From contig NZ_LJHS01000005.1 of NCBI RefSeq assembly GCF_001296045.1, positions 372,001-436,000 of the forward strand: a stretch of 64,000 nucleotides of DNA, read 5' to 3'. This DNA is from Rhizobium sp. AAP43. Lineage in GTDB: Bacteria; Pseudomonadota; Alphaproteobacteria; Rhizobiales; Rhizobiaceae. Below the pieces are notes generated by a model. It did no database searches. It saw only the letters and a list, made by a program, of their open reading frames with translations, and had not been told where the DNA came from. The position numbers were made by a program, and so were the translations under genes. The first letter of the stretch is position 1. Each line of letters begins with the position of its first letter. Below are positions 8,889-18,381 of this stretch, piece by piece.

Positions 8889-10835
8889 TCAGAATTCTTC
8901 CCAGTTGTCCCTTGAGACCGCTGCATTGCCGTGCGTCATCGGGGCGGCGGCGCGGCGCGGGGCCGGGCGGGCTGCAACCGGTGCCTGGGCCGAGGGGCGC
9001 GCCATGGCCTGGGCCGTTTCGCGAAGCGCACCGACCTGTGCTGTCTGTCCGGCATCAATGCTGAACTGCGAGATGAGCTCGCGCAGCTTGGCGGCTTCGG
9101 TGGCAAGGGCAGCCGAGGCGGCGTTCGACTCTTCGACCATGGCGGCATTCTGCTGGGTCGTCTGGTCCATGGCGTTGACCGCCTGGTTGACTTCCGACAG
9201 GCCGGTCGACTGTTCGCGGGCCGAGATGGCGATGGCATCCATGTGCACGTTCATCTCGGTGATGAAGCCGCCGATGGTCCGGAGCGCCTCTCCGGTCTTG
9301 CGTACCAGGTCAACACCACCGGAGACCTCCGTTGAGGAGTTCTGGATCAGTGCCTTGATTTCCTTGGCGGCGTTGGCCGAACGCTGAGCCAGTTCACGCA
9401 CTTCCTGGGCGACGACGGCGAAGCCCTTGCCGGCTTCACCGGCGCGTGCGGCCTCTACGCCGGCATTCAGTGCAAGAAGGTTGGTCTGGAAGGCGATCTC
9501 GTCGATCACGCCGATGATGTTGGAGATCTGCTGCGACGAGCCTTCGATCCGGCGCATGGCTTCCTCGGCGCGGGAGACGACCTCCGAGGACTGGGTGGCC
9601 GAGGTGTTGGCCTGAGCCGCCACGCCCCGCGCTTCTTCCGTGCGCTTCGTCGAGTTCACCACATTGGCCGTGATCTGTTCGACGGCTGCGGCGGTTTCCT
9701 CAAGCGATGCTGCCTGCTGTTCGGTGCGCTTCGACAGATGATCCGAGCCGCTGGCGATTTCACGCGTTCCAAGTTCCATGGCGCTGACACTGCGTGTGAT
9801 GGCGGAGAGCGTGGTGTTGAGCTGGCGGATCGACGTGTTGAAATCGTGACGCAGGGGTTCGAAGTCTGCAGCGAAGGGTTCGTTGAGCTGGAAGGCGAGA
9901 TCGCCGGCGGCAAGCCGCTGGAGACCGGCAGCAAGGCCGGAGGTGGCGATCCGCAGGCGCTCGGCTGCATCGGCCTCGGCGCGTTCCTGTGCCGAGATGC
10001 GGTCTGCTTCCGCCTGGCGACGATTGGTTTCCGCATCGGCTTGCAGGCGCTTATTGGCCAGGGCCGCTTCGCGGAAGATCTGCATGGAGGCTGCCATCTG
10101 GCCGATTTCGTCCTTGCCACCAGATTTGATCGCGACGTCAAGATCGCCATGGGCGAGCTTGTCTGTCGCCGTTGCCAAACGTGCAAGCGGGCTGGAAACA
10201 AGGCGGTAGTTGAGGAAGCCCATCAAGGCTGCAGCGAAGGCGACAGCAAGGGATGCCACGAGCGATATGCTCTCGACCGTTGACAGAGCGGCGCCCTGCA
10301 GTTGCTTGGCAGTGGCGCTACGGGTGGCGAATTGTTGCTTGATCGATTGGAGGCTCTGCTGAGCTTGCTCGACCAAAGCTTCGCTCTCGCCGCCGACCTC
10401 GATTGCACGGGCGAGTTCCACCGTCGCAGGGTCACGCATCAGGTCGATCTGGCGTTGAACGAATTTGGTTTGCCACTCGCCCAGTGTGGCGAAAGTGGCT
10501 TGCAATGCCGGCACTTCTGTTGGCGCTTCCTTCCCGAACAAGGTTGAGAGATCACTCATATCCTTGTTCATCTCCTCAAGCCGGCTCGTCACCGTAGCGG
10601 CGAAATCGCGGTTGCCGGTGAGAAGGAAGCTTTTCAGCTGAAGATCGGCAACATAGATGTCATCGCTGAACTCACTGACTGCGTCCGTCAGGGTCTGGAT
10701 CTGCTCGGCCTCTTTGACGAGGACGTTAGCCACGACAGCCCTGTTGTAGATGAAGGTGGAGCTGGCGATGGCGATTGCCGCCAGAAGGCTGAAGGCGGCC
10801 AGTCCCTTCGTGGTGACGGAAATATTATTCAACAT
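8889..10835 (-). CDS. Methyl-accepting chemotaxis protein
   Basis: 648 residues. One membrane helix near residues 10-30, a periplasmic four-helix region of about 160 residues (CHASE3-like by length and helical pattern), a second membrane helix near 190-210, HAMP ([21 protein letters not shown]), a second HAMP-like stretch near 305-350 ([10 protein letters not shown]), then the signalling domain with the conserved hairpin tip ([20 protein letters not shown]). Methylation-type segments ([16 protein letters not shown]) flank it. The final residues are NWEEF, a CheR/CheB-docking pentapeptide variant. Signals to CheA/CheW at the cytoplasmic face. A secreted sensor-like protein is encoded just upstream in the same direction. 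Confidence 0.95.
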   Translation of the reverse strand: MLNNISVTTKGLAAFSLLAAIAIASSTFIYNRAVVANVLVKEAEQIQTLTDAVSEFSDDIYVADLQLKSFLLTGNRDFAATVTSRLEEMNKDMSDLSTLFGKEAPTEVPALQATFATLGEWQTKFVQRQIDLMRDPATVELARAIEVGGESEALVEQAQQSLQSIKQQFATRSATAKQLQGAALSTVESISLVASLAVAFAAALMGFLNYRLVSSPLARLATATDKLAHGDLDVAIKSGGKDEIGQMAASMQIFREAALANKRLQADAETNRRQAEADRISAQERAEADAAERLRIATSGLAAGLQRLAAGDLAFQLNEPFAADFEPLRHDFNTSIRQLNTTLSAITRSVSAMELGTREIASGSDHLSKRTEQQAASLEETAAAVEQITANVVNSTKRTEEARGVAAQANTSATQSSEVVSRAEEAMRRIEGSSQQISNIIGVIDEIAFQTNLLALNAGVEAARAGEAGKGFAVVAQEVRELAQRSANAAKEIKALIQNSSTEVSGGVDLVRKTGEALRTIGGFITEMNVHMDAIAISAREQSTGLSEVNQAVNAMDQTTQQNAAMVEESNAASAALATEAAKLRELISQFSIDAGQTAQVGALRETAQAMARPSAQAPVAARPAPRRAAAPMTHGNAAVSRDNWEEF

Positions 10836-10916
10836 GGCTCTGAATTGCCTCGACGTTCAAGGTGATGCGGCACAGATGGGAAAAGCGATTGCCGTCATGG
10901 CACCGCGAATGGTCGA

Positions 10917-11525
10917 TCAGGCGCCGGCCTGCACGCGACGCTCAAGTTCGGTGAGGTTGAGTTCCACTGTCACGGCACCGATCTTCTTCTTGTCAGTGCC
11001 GAGGACCGTGAAGCTCACCTGGCCGCGCCAGATCTTGGCTTCGTCGTCCCATTCAGCCTCGTCGATGAAGAGAGCTTCTTCCGATACGGCGTAGGTGTTC
11101 TGGAATTTGCCTTCGTCGCCCTGCCAGAAGTCGCTGGTGACCGAGCTTTGACCGACATTCAGGCCGTTCTTGTCCATCACGAAGATTTCCGCATAGAGGC
11201 CGAGCGACTTGCCCTGGAGGCGGGCGAGGTAAACGGAGAGCGGGCTGGACAGAGTTGCCGCGATCAGTGGCTTGTCGGTGGATTCGCGTTCCGCTTTCCA
11301 CTGGCTGTCGAGCGCATCGATCTTGCTCTGCTCAAGATTCGCCAGCCTCTTGTTCTGGGCCTCGATGGACACCCGGACAATTTCTGCGCCGATGATGTCG
11401 CGCATCTCCTGCACGACTTCCGGTGTCACGAGCTTGTTGACATCGGGGGCCGGCGGTTCTGCGAGGGCCTGGGCGGCTGACAGCGCGACGAGGGCTGACG
11501 CCAATAGGTTGCGGTTCAATTTCAT
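10917..11525 (-). CDS. Secreted protein with a Cache/PDC-like sensor fold (hypothetical)
   Basis: 202 residues. GGAGAT lies about 8 bases before ATG at 11525. A signal peptide (LLASALVALSAAQALA) is followed by about 180 residues with no membrane segment, so the product should be periplasmic. Residues 100-200 (SVYLARLQGKSLGLYAEIFVMDKNGLNVG, then WRGQVSFTVLGTDKKKIGAVTVELN) have the strand order and the wording of single-Cache/PDC sensor domains, including the aromatic and Asp positions after the first strands. The chemoreceptor starts 81 bases downstream on the same strand, so the two may be co-transcribed. I infer that it could bind a ligand and present it to the receptor. No enzymatic motif is visible. 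Confidence 0.65.
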   Translation of the reverse strand: MKLNRNLLASALVALSAAQALAEPPAPDVNKLVTPEVVQEMRDIIGAEIVRVSIEAQNKRLANLEQSKIDALDSQWKAERESTDKPLIAATLSSPLSVYLARLQGKSLGLYAEIFVMDKNGLNVGQSSVTSDFWQGDEGKFQNTYAVSEEALFIDEAEWDDEAKIWRGQVSFTVLGTDKKKIGAVTVELNLTELERRVQAGA

Positions 11526-11883
11526 TGGGGGATCTCCTTCTCTCCCCGTGAAATCTAAGAGTTATTCTTAAAAGGAACGTTAATATAACGATAGACGAAG
11601 ATAGAACACTCCGAAAATCCAATACTTTAGATCGAAAAGTTGAATAAATGTGTCCGCTCTTTGGTACCGCCTGGTTGCATTGGAGTGCGTCCGCTCCGGG
11701 TCCATGATGATGCTAAGCGGCCGCACGCACTGCGAAAAATTTGTGCAGATGATCGTTTTTCTGTCCGTCCTCTCAGTGTCCTCCGGTGGGCGTGCGACCT
11801 CTAAGTTGCGCAGAGAAATTAGTTTGTACCTGCCACAATTAACAGGCCCGGTCCCTGGTCTGTCGGACGCCGCCACAAGAAGA
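11526..11883. other. AT-rich intergenic stretch
   Basis: About 360 bases without a gene between the hemH terminator and the secreted sensor-like gene. The part at 11560-11660 is clearly richer in A+T than its surroundings and should hold the promoter of the sensor/chemoreceptor unit. I see no RNA gene or conserved coding frame in it. Confidence 0.5.
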
Positions 11884-11912
11884 AAGGCCGCCCGGAGGCG
11901 GCCTTCATTTCA
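11884..11912 (-). terminator. Intrinsic terminator of hemH
   Basis: Stem AAGGCCGCC/GGCGGCCTT (11884-11892, 11897-11905) with loop CGGA; on the minus strand it is followed by TTCTTCTT. It lies 18 bases beyond the hemH stop. Confidence 0.85.
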
Positions 11913-11923
11913 ACTCGTTCGTT

Positions 11924-12958
11924 TCAGACCCAACCTTGAAGTTCACGCCGGACCACGTTCTCGATCACGCGCATGCCGTCTTCACTGTCGTTGAGACAGG
12001 GGATGTGGGTGAATTTCTCGCCGCCATTGTGGAGGAAGTCTTCGCCCGCTTCACCGGCGATTTCCTCCAGTGTTTCGAGGCAATCCGAGACGAAGCCGGG
12101 ATTGAGAATGGCTATACGCTTCACGCCTTCCTTGGCGAGCCTTTCGACCGTCTTGTCGGTGTAAGGCTGCAGCCATTCCTCTGGTCCAAAACGGGACTGG
12201 AAGGTCACCATCAGCTTGTCTTTTTCCCAGCCCAGATGATCGCGCAGAAGGCGCGTCGTCTTGTAGCACTGGCAGTGATAGGGATCGCCCTTCATGAAGT
12301 AGGACCGGGGGATGCCGTGATAGGACGTGATCACCAGCTCCGGCTCCCAGTCGAGCGTTGCCAGGTGCTTGTTGATCGAATTGGCCAGCGCTTCGATATA
12401 GACCGGGTCGTCAGCATATTGCGGCACGGTGCGCAAAGCGGGTTGCCAGCGCATTTTCAGAAGTGCGCGAAAGGCCTCATCATTGACGGTGGCCGTCGTT
12501 GCGGCGGCATATTGCGGGTAAAGCGGATAGACGAGGATCTTCTCGCAGCCTGCCTTCTGCATCTCGTCCATCTTGGCTTGGATGGCCGGCTGGCCGTAGC
12601 GCATGGCCCAATCGACATGGACGTTTGGCAGGTCCTTCATCGCGACCGCCAGCTTTTCGGCCTGGTTGCGCGTGTAGGTGCGCAGATAGCTTTCGTCGAG
12701 CTCCTTGTTCCAGATCTCCTCATAGGCCTTGCCGACCTTCTGTGGGCGCTTGTTCAGCACAATCCCGTAGAGGATCGGATACCAGAACCAACGCGACCAC
12801 TCGATCACCCGCTTGTCCGTCAGGAATTCCTCGAGATAACGGCGCATCGACTTGTAGTCGGTGCCATCAGGCGTGCCGAGGTTGACGAGCAGCACACCGA
12901 CTTTACCGAAGTTCACCGGCGGATGGTCGGAGGGCCAATGGGCGGGAAGAGCATTCAT
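11924..12958 (-). CDS. hemH: Ferrochelatase
   Basis: 344 residues, normal for the family. AGGA lies 8-9 bases before ATG at 12958. Inserts Fe2+ into protoporphyrin IX, the last step of heme synthesis, at the cytoplasmic membrane. Recognisable motifs are VLLVNLGTPDG near the N-terminus, VYPLYPQYAAATTA, and SYHGIPRSYFMKGDPY, which includes the metal-binding His; FQSRFGPEEWLQPYTD and the C-terminal NPGFVSDCLETLEEI are also diagnostic. Monocistronic with its own terminator. Confidence 0.96.
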   Translation of the reverse strand: MNALPAHWPSDHPPVNFGKVGVLLVNLGTPDGTDYKSMRRYLEEFLTDKRVIEWSRWFWYPILYGIVLNKRPQKVGKAYEEIWNKELDESYLRTYTRNQAEKLAVAMKDLPNVHVDWAMRYGQPAIQAKMDEMQKAGCEKILVYPLYPQYAAATTATVNDEAFRALLKMRWQPALRTVPQYADDPVYIEALANSINKHLATLDWEPELVITSYHGIPRSYFMKGDPYHCQCYKTTRLLRDHLGWEKDKLMVTFQSRFGPEEWLQPYTDKTVERLAKEGVKRIAILNPGFVSDCLETLEEIAGEAGEDFLHNGGEKFTHIPCLNDSEDGMRVIENVVRRELQGWV

Positions 12959-13032
12959 CTTGAATTCCTGGTGATAAGTGTCTCGACCTATACGTCACGA
13001 AGGCCTGCTAAGATCATCTGATAAAAGCAAAA

Positions 13033-13058
13033 GCCGGTCCGGAAAAGTCCGGACCGGC
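13033..13058 (-). terminator. Intrinsic terminator of the 5'-nucleotidase gene
   Basis: Perfect 11-bp stem GCCGGTCCGGA/TCCGGACCGGC with loop AAAG, followed on the minus strand by TTTTGCTTTTAT. It lies 22 bases past the stop codon. Confidence 0.92.
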
Positions 13059-13080
13059 CCTTGTCGTGCGGCAAAGGGTC

Positions 13081-14985
13081 TTACTTCGCCGGCAATTCCA
13101 GTTCGCGACCGACATGGATGCGGTTCGGATTGCGCAGCGCATTGGCCTTGGCAATCTTCTTCCACAGATTGCCGTCGCCATAGGTGGCTTCGGCAATCTT
13201 CCACAGGCTGTCGCCAGCGATGACCTTGTAGACAGTCGCCGCAGCCGTGGCGGCGGTCTCGGTTGCGGTTGCGGCCGGTGCTGCTGTCGGGGTGGCCGTT
13301 TCTGCGGCTGGTGCCGGTTCAGCGGGCTTCGTCGCTGCATCGGTTGTGGCCGGTGCGGCATCAGCGGCCGGTGCTGCGGCTGCAATCACCGTGATGCGGC
13401 CATCGGTATAGGGCTTATAGGGGCTGTTCTTGGCGATGAAGTCGGCGACCACCGCTTCAAGGCCAGGGCCGAAATCGTAGGCGTTCTGACCGCCGGTCGC
13501 GAAGACCTTATATCCGTCGCCACCGGACCGCATGTAGTTGTTGGTCGCGATGCCATAGACCTTGTTGGGGTCGATGGCGACGAAGGCATCGCCTTCCTTG
13601 ACCTGAACATCGGAGACGCGGCTGCCGGCTGGCTTCGAGGCGTCGAATGTGTATTTCAGGCCGGAGACCTGCGGGAAGCGGCCAGCGGCCTCTTCGATCT
13701 GGCTGACGCCGTTTTCAAGCGCTGCCACCACATCCGAGCCCTTGAGCTGGAACGAGGCGAGCGAATTCTGGAACGGCAGAACCGTCAGAACCTCGCCCAT
13801 GGTCACCGTGCCGGCATCGATCGAGGCGCGCAGGCCCCCGCCATTCTGGATGGCGATGGTGACGCCCTGATCCTTCAGACGATCGACCATTGCGTCGGCG
13901 ACGAGGTTGCCCATCGAGCATTCGACTGCGCGGCAGGTCTCGCGGGCGCCGTCGATGGCTTCTGCGGTAGAGCCAATCTCCTTCAGTTTCAGTTCCTCGA
14001 TCGGGCCGCCCAGTTCTTTTACCTTGGCGACAAAGCCGGCATCGGGTGTGACCGAGGCATCGAGCAGTTTCGGTGCACCGGTGGAGGAGGTGACGACACC
14101 GGCGTCATCGAAGACCACAGTCAGATCGCCGAGATATTTGGAATAGGCGTAGGCGGTGACGATCGGTACATCCTTGCCGGCCGGGTTCTTGACCAGGGTC
14201 GGATATGGGCCTTGCGCCTTCTCGTCGGTGCTGGACAGAAGCGTGTGACTATGGCCACCGACGATGACGTCAATGCCATCAACGGCCTTGGCGATTTCCT
14301 GGTCCTTGACGTAACCAACATGCGAGAGCAGCACGATCTTGTTGATCCCCTGGCCCTCGATTTCCTTGACGGCTTCCTTCAGGTAGCCGATCTCATCGGC
14401 GAAGAGCACGCTATCGCCGGGTGACGAGGTCTCGTCGGTGTCGGTCGCCAGCACGGAGACGACCGCAACCTTTTCCGCGCCGAACTCCTTGACGATGTAG
14501 GGCTTGAACTTGTTGGCGACCGGCGAATTGAGGCCGGCCAGCGTGTTGCCGGAAATCATCGGGAACTTCAGCGCATCGATGAACTTGGCGAGTTCTTCCG
14601 GGCCATCGTCGAATTCATGGTTGCCGATGGCCATGGCGTCAAAGCCGATGCCATTCATGAATTCGGCGATCGGCGCGCTTTTGTAGGTGGTGTAGAACAG
14701 CGAGCCCTGGAACTGGTCGCCGGCGTCGAGGGTCAGCACATTCTTGCCCTGCAACTCGCCCCGACGGGTGTCGATTGCGGTCTTGACGCGAGCAATGCCA
14801 CCGAAGCAGGCGTTTTTCGCTTCATCTTCCGCAGAGCAGGTGGAGTCGGACTTGTTGATTGCCTCAATGCGGGAGTGCAAGTCGTTGATATGAAGGATGT
14901 TAAGCTCGAAATCGGCGAATGCCGTTCCTGCCGTCAGGGCCAGTACGGAGGCGCTCAAGAGGCCAATTCGCAATTGTCTGAACAT
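13081..14985 (-). CDS. Secreted 5'-nucleotidase/metallophosphatase with C-terminal LysM
   Basis: 634 residues. ATG at 14985 has AGGAGAG 8 bases upstream; an upstream TTG (15006) lacks one. Signal peptide (IGLLSASVLALTAGTAFA). The calcineurin-like domain has all metal motifs: HINDLHS, DAGDQFQGS, GNHEFDDG, SHVGY and GGHSHT. The 5_nucleotid_C domain follows (AIQNGGGLRASID, and NNYMRSGGDGYKVF for nucleotide stacking). Residues about 535-590 are an Ala/Pro/Thr linker, and the last 50 form a LysM domain (VYKVIAGDSLWKIAEATYG) for peptidoglycan binding. It should hydrolyse nucleoside monophosphates in the periplasm for salvage or phosphate acquisition while tethered to the wall. No Pho box was recognised upstream. 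Confidence 0.93.
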   Translation of the reverse strand: MFRQLRIGLLSASVLALTAGTAFADFELNILHINDLHSRIEAINKSDSTCSAEDEAKNACFGGIARVKTAIDTRRGELQGKNVLTLDAGDQFQGSLFYTTYKSAPIAEFMNGIGFDAMAIGNHEFDDGPEELAKFIDALKFPMISGNTLAGLNSPVANKFKPYIVKEFGAEKVAVVSVLATDTDETSSPGDSVLFADEIGYLKEAVKEIEGQGINKIVLLSHVGYVKDQEIAKAVDGIDVIVGGHSHTLLSSTDEKAQGPYPTLVKNPAGKDVPIVTAYAYSKYLGDLTVVFDDAGVVTSSTGAPKLLDASVTPDAGFVAKVKELGGPIEELKLKEIGSTAEAIDGARETCRAVECSMGNLVADAMVDRLKDQGVTIAIQNGGGLRASIDAGTVTMGEVLTVLPFQNSLASFQLKGSDVVAALENGVSQIEEAAGRFPQVSGLKYTFDASKPAGSRVSDVQVKEGDAFVAIDPNKVYGIATNNYMRSGGDGYKVFATGGQNAYDFGPGLEAVVADFIAKNSPYKPYTDGRITVIAAAAPAADAAPATTDAATKPAEPAPAAETATPTAAPAATATETAATAAATVYKVIAGDSLWKIAEATYGDGNLWKKIAKANALRNPNRIHVGRELELPAK

Positions 14986-15141
14986 CGATCTACTCTCCTT
15001 TTGCAATATGTCTTCCGCCAGCTTGGCACGTCTTCGTGACAGCCGATCCCGGCCTCGGAAAGCTTGATGTTTTCATCAAGTCCAGGGGAGGGCAAGCGGA
15101 AAACGGGCCACTCCAAAATGTTAGTGTCGGTGCAAATGCAA

Positions 15142-15166
15142 GAAAGCGGCCTTGCGGGCCGCTTTC
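15142..15166 (-). terminator. Intrinsic terminator of the Omp10-like gene
   Basis: Stem GAAAGCGGCC/GGCCGCTTTC (15142-15151, 15157-15166) with loop TTGCG, 30 bases beyond the lipoprotein stop. The minus side carries only a short T run, so termination efficiency is uncertain. Confidence 0.65.
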
Positions 15167-15195
15167 GAAAAAGGCGCTCGTGATGGAAGGCTGTA

Positions 15196-15561
15196 TCAGG
15201 CTCGGCGCGCGAGCGAGAACTGTGCGCCGCTATCCGAGGTGCAGTTCAGCTGGCCCGGGGTGACAAGGGCGCAGTTGACCTTCTGGCGGGTGTTGCGCAC
15301 CAGCGAGGTCATGTTGATCTCGACCAGGCGATCATTGACCAGCATGTAGGAGCCTGAGGCCAGGATCTGGTTCGAGTCTGTGGTGCGGGTCGTGAAAGTG
15401 CCGCCCTGGAATGTCGAGACAATACCGTTCGGATCGACCCATGCGCCTTCGACCGATGGTCCCTGCTGAACGCTCGGCAGCTGCCGCTGCGGACCCGAGG
15501 AATAGCAGGAGGAAAGGGCGAGGCTGCAGGCTGCGATTGCCGTGATGGATCGGATGTTCAT
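15196..15561 (-). CDS. Omp10-like outer-membrane lipoprotein
   Basis: 121 residues, close to the 126 of Brucella Omp10. The N-terminus is a lipoprotein signal (SITAIAACSLALSSC) with lipobox LSSC and Cys19 as the lipidated residue. The mature part starts with a short Gln/Pro/Ser linker and continues as a small beta domain (VEGAWVDPNGIVSTFQGGTFTTRT, ASGSYMLVNDRLVEINMTS). These lipoproteins are attached to the outer membrane in Rhizobiales and are surface antigens in Brucella; the molecular function is unknown. Two further Cys (NCALVTPGQLNC) could form a disulfide. Monocistronic. Confidence 0.8.
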   Translation of the reverse strand: MNIRSITAIAACSLALSSCYSSGPQRQLPSVQQGPSVEGAWVDPNGIVSTFQGGTFTTRTTDSNQILASGSYMLVNDRLVEINMTSLVRNTRQKVNCALVTPGQLNCTSDSGAQFSLARRA

Positions 15562-15758
15562 TCAGTGCTCCCACCTGTGCGGCAGCCCGGTCCGGCCGGT
15601 TGCCAATATGCGTCGTTTCGAACCATGCCGCGAAGGCTGGACCAAAGCAAGGCATCCCGCCTGGACCGAGGTGCTTATCCCGGTCTTGCTGTGGCCCTTC
15701 TGCGACAGGAGGCTGGGACCCGCCAGGAAAGCGGGCCCTGTTTGCGAAAGGAATTGGC

Positions 15759-17201
15759 TCAGCGAACGAGGATGTTCTTGAACTGCCACGGATCTTTCTC
15801 GTCGAGCTCTTCCGGGAAGAGGCCCGGGCGGCCGTCGAGCGGGGTCCAGTCGGTGTAGTGGCCTTCGACCGGGCCGAGATAGGGCGACTGCACTTCGAGG
15901 CAGCGCTTGTAGTCCATCTCGTCGGCTTCAACGATGCCCGCCTTCGGGTTTTCAAGCGCCCAGACCATGCCGGCGAGCACAGCGGATGTCACCTGCAGGC
16001 CGGTTGCATTCTGGTAAGGGGCGATCTCGCGGGTTTCTTCGAGCGACAGGCGCGAACCGTACCAGTAGGCATTCTTCTCGTGGCCGTAGAGCAGAACGCC
16101 GAGTTCGTCGACGCCGTCGACCAGTTCGTCTTCGTTGAGGACGTGCAGGACCGGCTGCGGCGTCCCGCCATTGCCGAACATCTCGTGCAGCGAGAGCACG
16201 GCATCATTGGCCGGGTGGTAGGCATAGTGGCAGGTCGGGCGATAGGTGACTTCGCCATCCTTCTCGACGGTGAAGTAGTCAGCGATCGAGATCGACTCGT
16301 TGTGGGTGACGAGGAAGCCATATTGCGGGCCCGGCGTCGGGCACCAGGTGCGCACGCGGGTGTTGGCGCCCGGTTGCTCCAGATAGATTGCGGCCTTGCA
16401 GCCCTTCTTGTGCTTCTTGGCGTTCTTCGGCATCCAGTTTTCATGGGTGCCCCAGCCGAGTTCGGCCGGCTGCAGACCCTCCGAGATGAAGCCTTCGACC
16501 GACCAGGTGTTCCAGAACACGTTGAGCGGCTTCGGGTTCTTCGTGCGCTGCGTGTCGCGCTCGGCAATGTGCACGCCCTTGACGCCGACCTTCTTCATCA
16601 GCTTGGCCCAGCCTTCGCGGTCGTTCTGGTCCGGTTCCTCGAACTTCAGGCCGATTTCGTGAGCAATGTTGACGAGGCCCTGCTTGACGAACCAGGAGAC
16701 CATGCCGGGGTTTGCGCCGCAGGTGGAGACGGCCGTGGTGCCGCCCGGGTTCTTGGCCTTTTCCTGGCGCACGGTTTCGCGCAGCGCATAGTTGGTGCGC
16801 TCGGAGTTCTTCATGTTCTTGTCGAAGTAGAAGCCGAGCCAGGGCTCGACGACGGTGTCGATGTAGAGCACGTCGAGCTTGCGGCAGAACTTCATCAGGT
16901 CGAGCGAGCCGGTGTCAACCGAGAGGTTGACGCAGAAGCCCTGGCCTTCCCCTTCCGTGAGGAGCGGCTTCAGCAGCTTCTTGTAGTTGTCCTTGGTGAC
17001 ATGCGCCTGGATGTGCTTGATGCCGTGCTTGGCGAGCAGGTCTGCCTCGTCGTTGCGCGGGTCAATCACGACCATCCGGCTCTTGTCGAACTTGAAGTGG
17101 CGTTCGATCAGCGGCAGGGTGCCGCGGCCGATCGAGCCGAAACCGATCATCACGATCGGGCCGGTGATCTCGCCGTATACCGGGTAGGTCTTTTCGCTCA
17201 T
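15759..17201 (-). CDS. hss: Homospermidine synthase
   Basis: 480 residues from ATG at 17201, which has AAGGAGA 7-8 bases upstream; the frame remains open to 17318 without support. The enzyme makes sym-homospermidine from putrescine (and spermidine) with NAD+ as a hydride carrier, the main polyamine of many rhizobia. The N-terminal Rossmann motif MIGFGSIGRGTLPLIERH and the saccharopine-dehydrogenase-like body (VIDPRNDEADLLAKHG, STCGANPGMVSWFVKQGL, HENWMPKNAKKH) are characteristic. Monocistronic; I did not find a convincing terminator downstream (15562-15758 holds only an imperfect GC hairpin near 15715-15740). Confidence 0.95.
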   Translation of the reverse strand: MSEKTYPVYGEITGPIVMIGFGSIGRGTLPLIERHFKFDKSRMVVIDPRNDEADLLAKHGIKHIQAHVTKDNYKKLLKPLLTEGEGQGFCVNLSVDTGSLDLMKFCRKLDVLYIDTVVEPWLGFYFDKNMKNSERTNYALRETVRQEKAKNPGGTTAVSTCGANPGMVSWFVKQGLVNIAHEIGLKFEEPDQNDREGWAKLMKKVGVKGVHIAERDTQRTKNPKPLNVFWNTWSVEGFISEGLQPAELGWGTHENWMPKNAKKHKKGCKAAIYLEQPGANTRVRTWCPTPGPQYGFLVTHNESISIADYFTVEKDGEVTYRPTCHYAYHPANDAVLSLHEMFGNGGTPQPVLHVLNEDELVDGVDELGVLLYGHEKNAYWYGSRLSLEETREIAPYQNATGLQVTSAVLAGMVWALENPKAGIVEADEMDYKRCLEVQSPYLGPVEGHYTDWTPLDGRPGLFPEELDEKDPWQFKNILVR

Positions 17202-17342
17202 GTCCGTCTCCTTGGAAGCCCGGTTTTTCTCGGGCTGTGTTTCCGGCCTCTTCTTGTCTGGCCGGAGCGATATTGGCGGTTCTAGATCACAAAACTCTGA
17301 CACAATAAAGGGCGTCACAAGGCGCTCGAATGTCGTCAGCGC

Positions 17343-18230
17343 CTATTTTTCGTGGGCGGCCATGGCCACCAAGCGCTCAACGAGCCGCTCCCTCTGGCGA
17401 TCAAGGCCTTTATAGGCCAGTTGGGCCTCGGTCAGCGCCTCCAATTGACGTGCGAGTTCGGCTGCCAGCCGAGGCCCTTCTGCGTGTTGGGCGAAGAGCC
17501 TGACAGGATCGAGATAGATGCGGATGGTGAAGACGATCGCGCCGCTTTCTGGCAATTTCGTCAGCGTCTGACGCTCGACGCGGATCACAGCGTCCTTAGG
17601 GTCTGCCGTATCGTTGCGGCCTGTTTCGGGATGGAAGAGCTTTTCCTTCCAGTTGATCGACCAGTTGAACCGTTCGGCCGGCTGACCGGGTAAGAGATTG
17701 TCGAAGATACGGTTGATCATCACGGCATTGCGCGTGCCGGCCTCAAAGCCAGGTACGTGTTCATGCACCGCCTCCATTGGCCTGTCGAACTTTTCCGCAA
17801 GGCGCCAGGAGGAGGGAAAGGAAAGGTGGGCGGCAGCGATCGACCAGCCTGTTTCGCGCTTCATCATGATGACAAGGTCGTCCTGCACCAGCATGCCGGC
17901 CCGCAGAAGCGGCGGGATCGTTTCGTCGAAGAGATCGACGACATGGTCTGCCATACGGAGATGGTTGTCGGTGCGCTGATAGACATGCGGGTGATCCTGC
18001 TCGAGATGCGCGACCAAAGCATAGAGGCATTCGCGCTGGGCAGGCAGGCTATCTTCGGTGGCTCGAAAGACCTCGTCGAGACGGGTTGCTTCGAGGTGGT
18101 GTTTTTCGGCGAGATAGTGCGGGAGGTCAGCATCTGGCGTGATCCAGCGCTCGGGGGCGAGTGCCGAGAGGCCTATGGTGAAGGGGCGGGTGGTGCTGGC
18201 ATATGGGGTGTGGGTGAAGGTGGTGGACAT
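17343..18230 (-). CDS. DUF3445 protein, heme-dependent oxidative N-demethylase alpha-like
   Basis: 295 residues. The family is recognised from RTDNHLRMADHVVDLFDE, HLSFPSSWRLAEKFDRPM and RFNWSINWKEKLFHPE; members include the alpha subunit of the dimethylamine heme-dependent demethylase, a PAS-like heme fold. No other demethylase subunit (flavodoxin-like reductase or beta/gamma) is encoded nearby, so substrate and electron partner are open. It lies 141 bases upstream of homospermidine synthase on the same strand and might be co-expressed with it, though a promoter fits in that gap. The start at 18230 is the first ATG in frame. Confidence 0.78.
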   Translation of the reverse strand: MSTTFTHTPYASTTRPFTIGLSALAPERWITPDADLPHYLAEKHHLEATRLDEVFRATEDSLPAQRECLYALVAHLEQDHPHVYQRTDNHLRMADHVVDLFDETIPPLLRAGMLVQDDLVIMMKRETGWSIAAAHLSFPSSWRLAEKFDRPMEAVHEHVPGFEAGTRNAVMINRIFDNLLPGQPAERFNWSINWKEKLFHPETGRNDTADPKDAVIRVERQTLTKLPESGAIVFTIRIYLDPVRLFAQHAEGPRLAAELARQLEALTEAQLAYKGLDRQRERLVERLVAMAAHEK

Positions 18231-18381
18231 CTGATGTCAGTCTCGATTTGCTGTCACCCTGACGCCTTGCCAATCTGAAGGCAAGACAGGCTTTGCCGTG
18301 TATCTAGATCGGCGCGGAATTGGGAGTGTCGAGCGATGCCGGGAAACCCAAGGATCGTTGCCATGTCTGAAGAGACGATGA
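18231..18381. other. Intergenic DNA, probably promoter and decayed sequence
   Basis: Lies between the DUF3445 start and the recognisable part of the toxin remnant. It probably holds the DUF3445 promoter and the unrecognisable beginning of the toxin gene. No intact gene or RNA is visible. Confidence 0.4.

Noticed and set aside
11568..11583. TTAA...TTAA as a CtrA site before the secreted sensor-like gene
   Set aside because: The spacer is 8 bases, not 7.
15715..15740. GC-rich hairpin after homospermidine synthase as a terminator
   Set aside because: Imperfect stem with a bulge and no T run on the minus strand.
15600..17285. 561-residue open frame antisense to homospermidine synthase
   Set aside because: Shadow frame of a well-supported enzyme gene, without ribosome site or recognisable domain.
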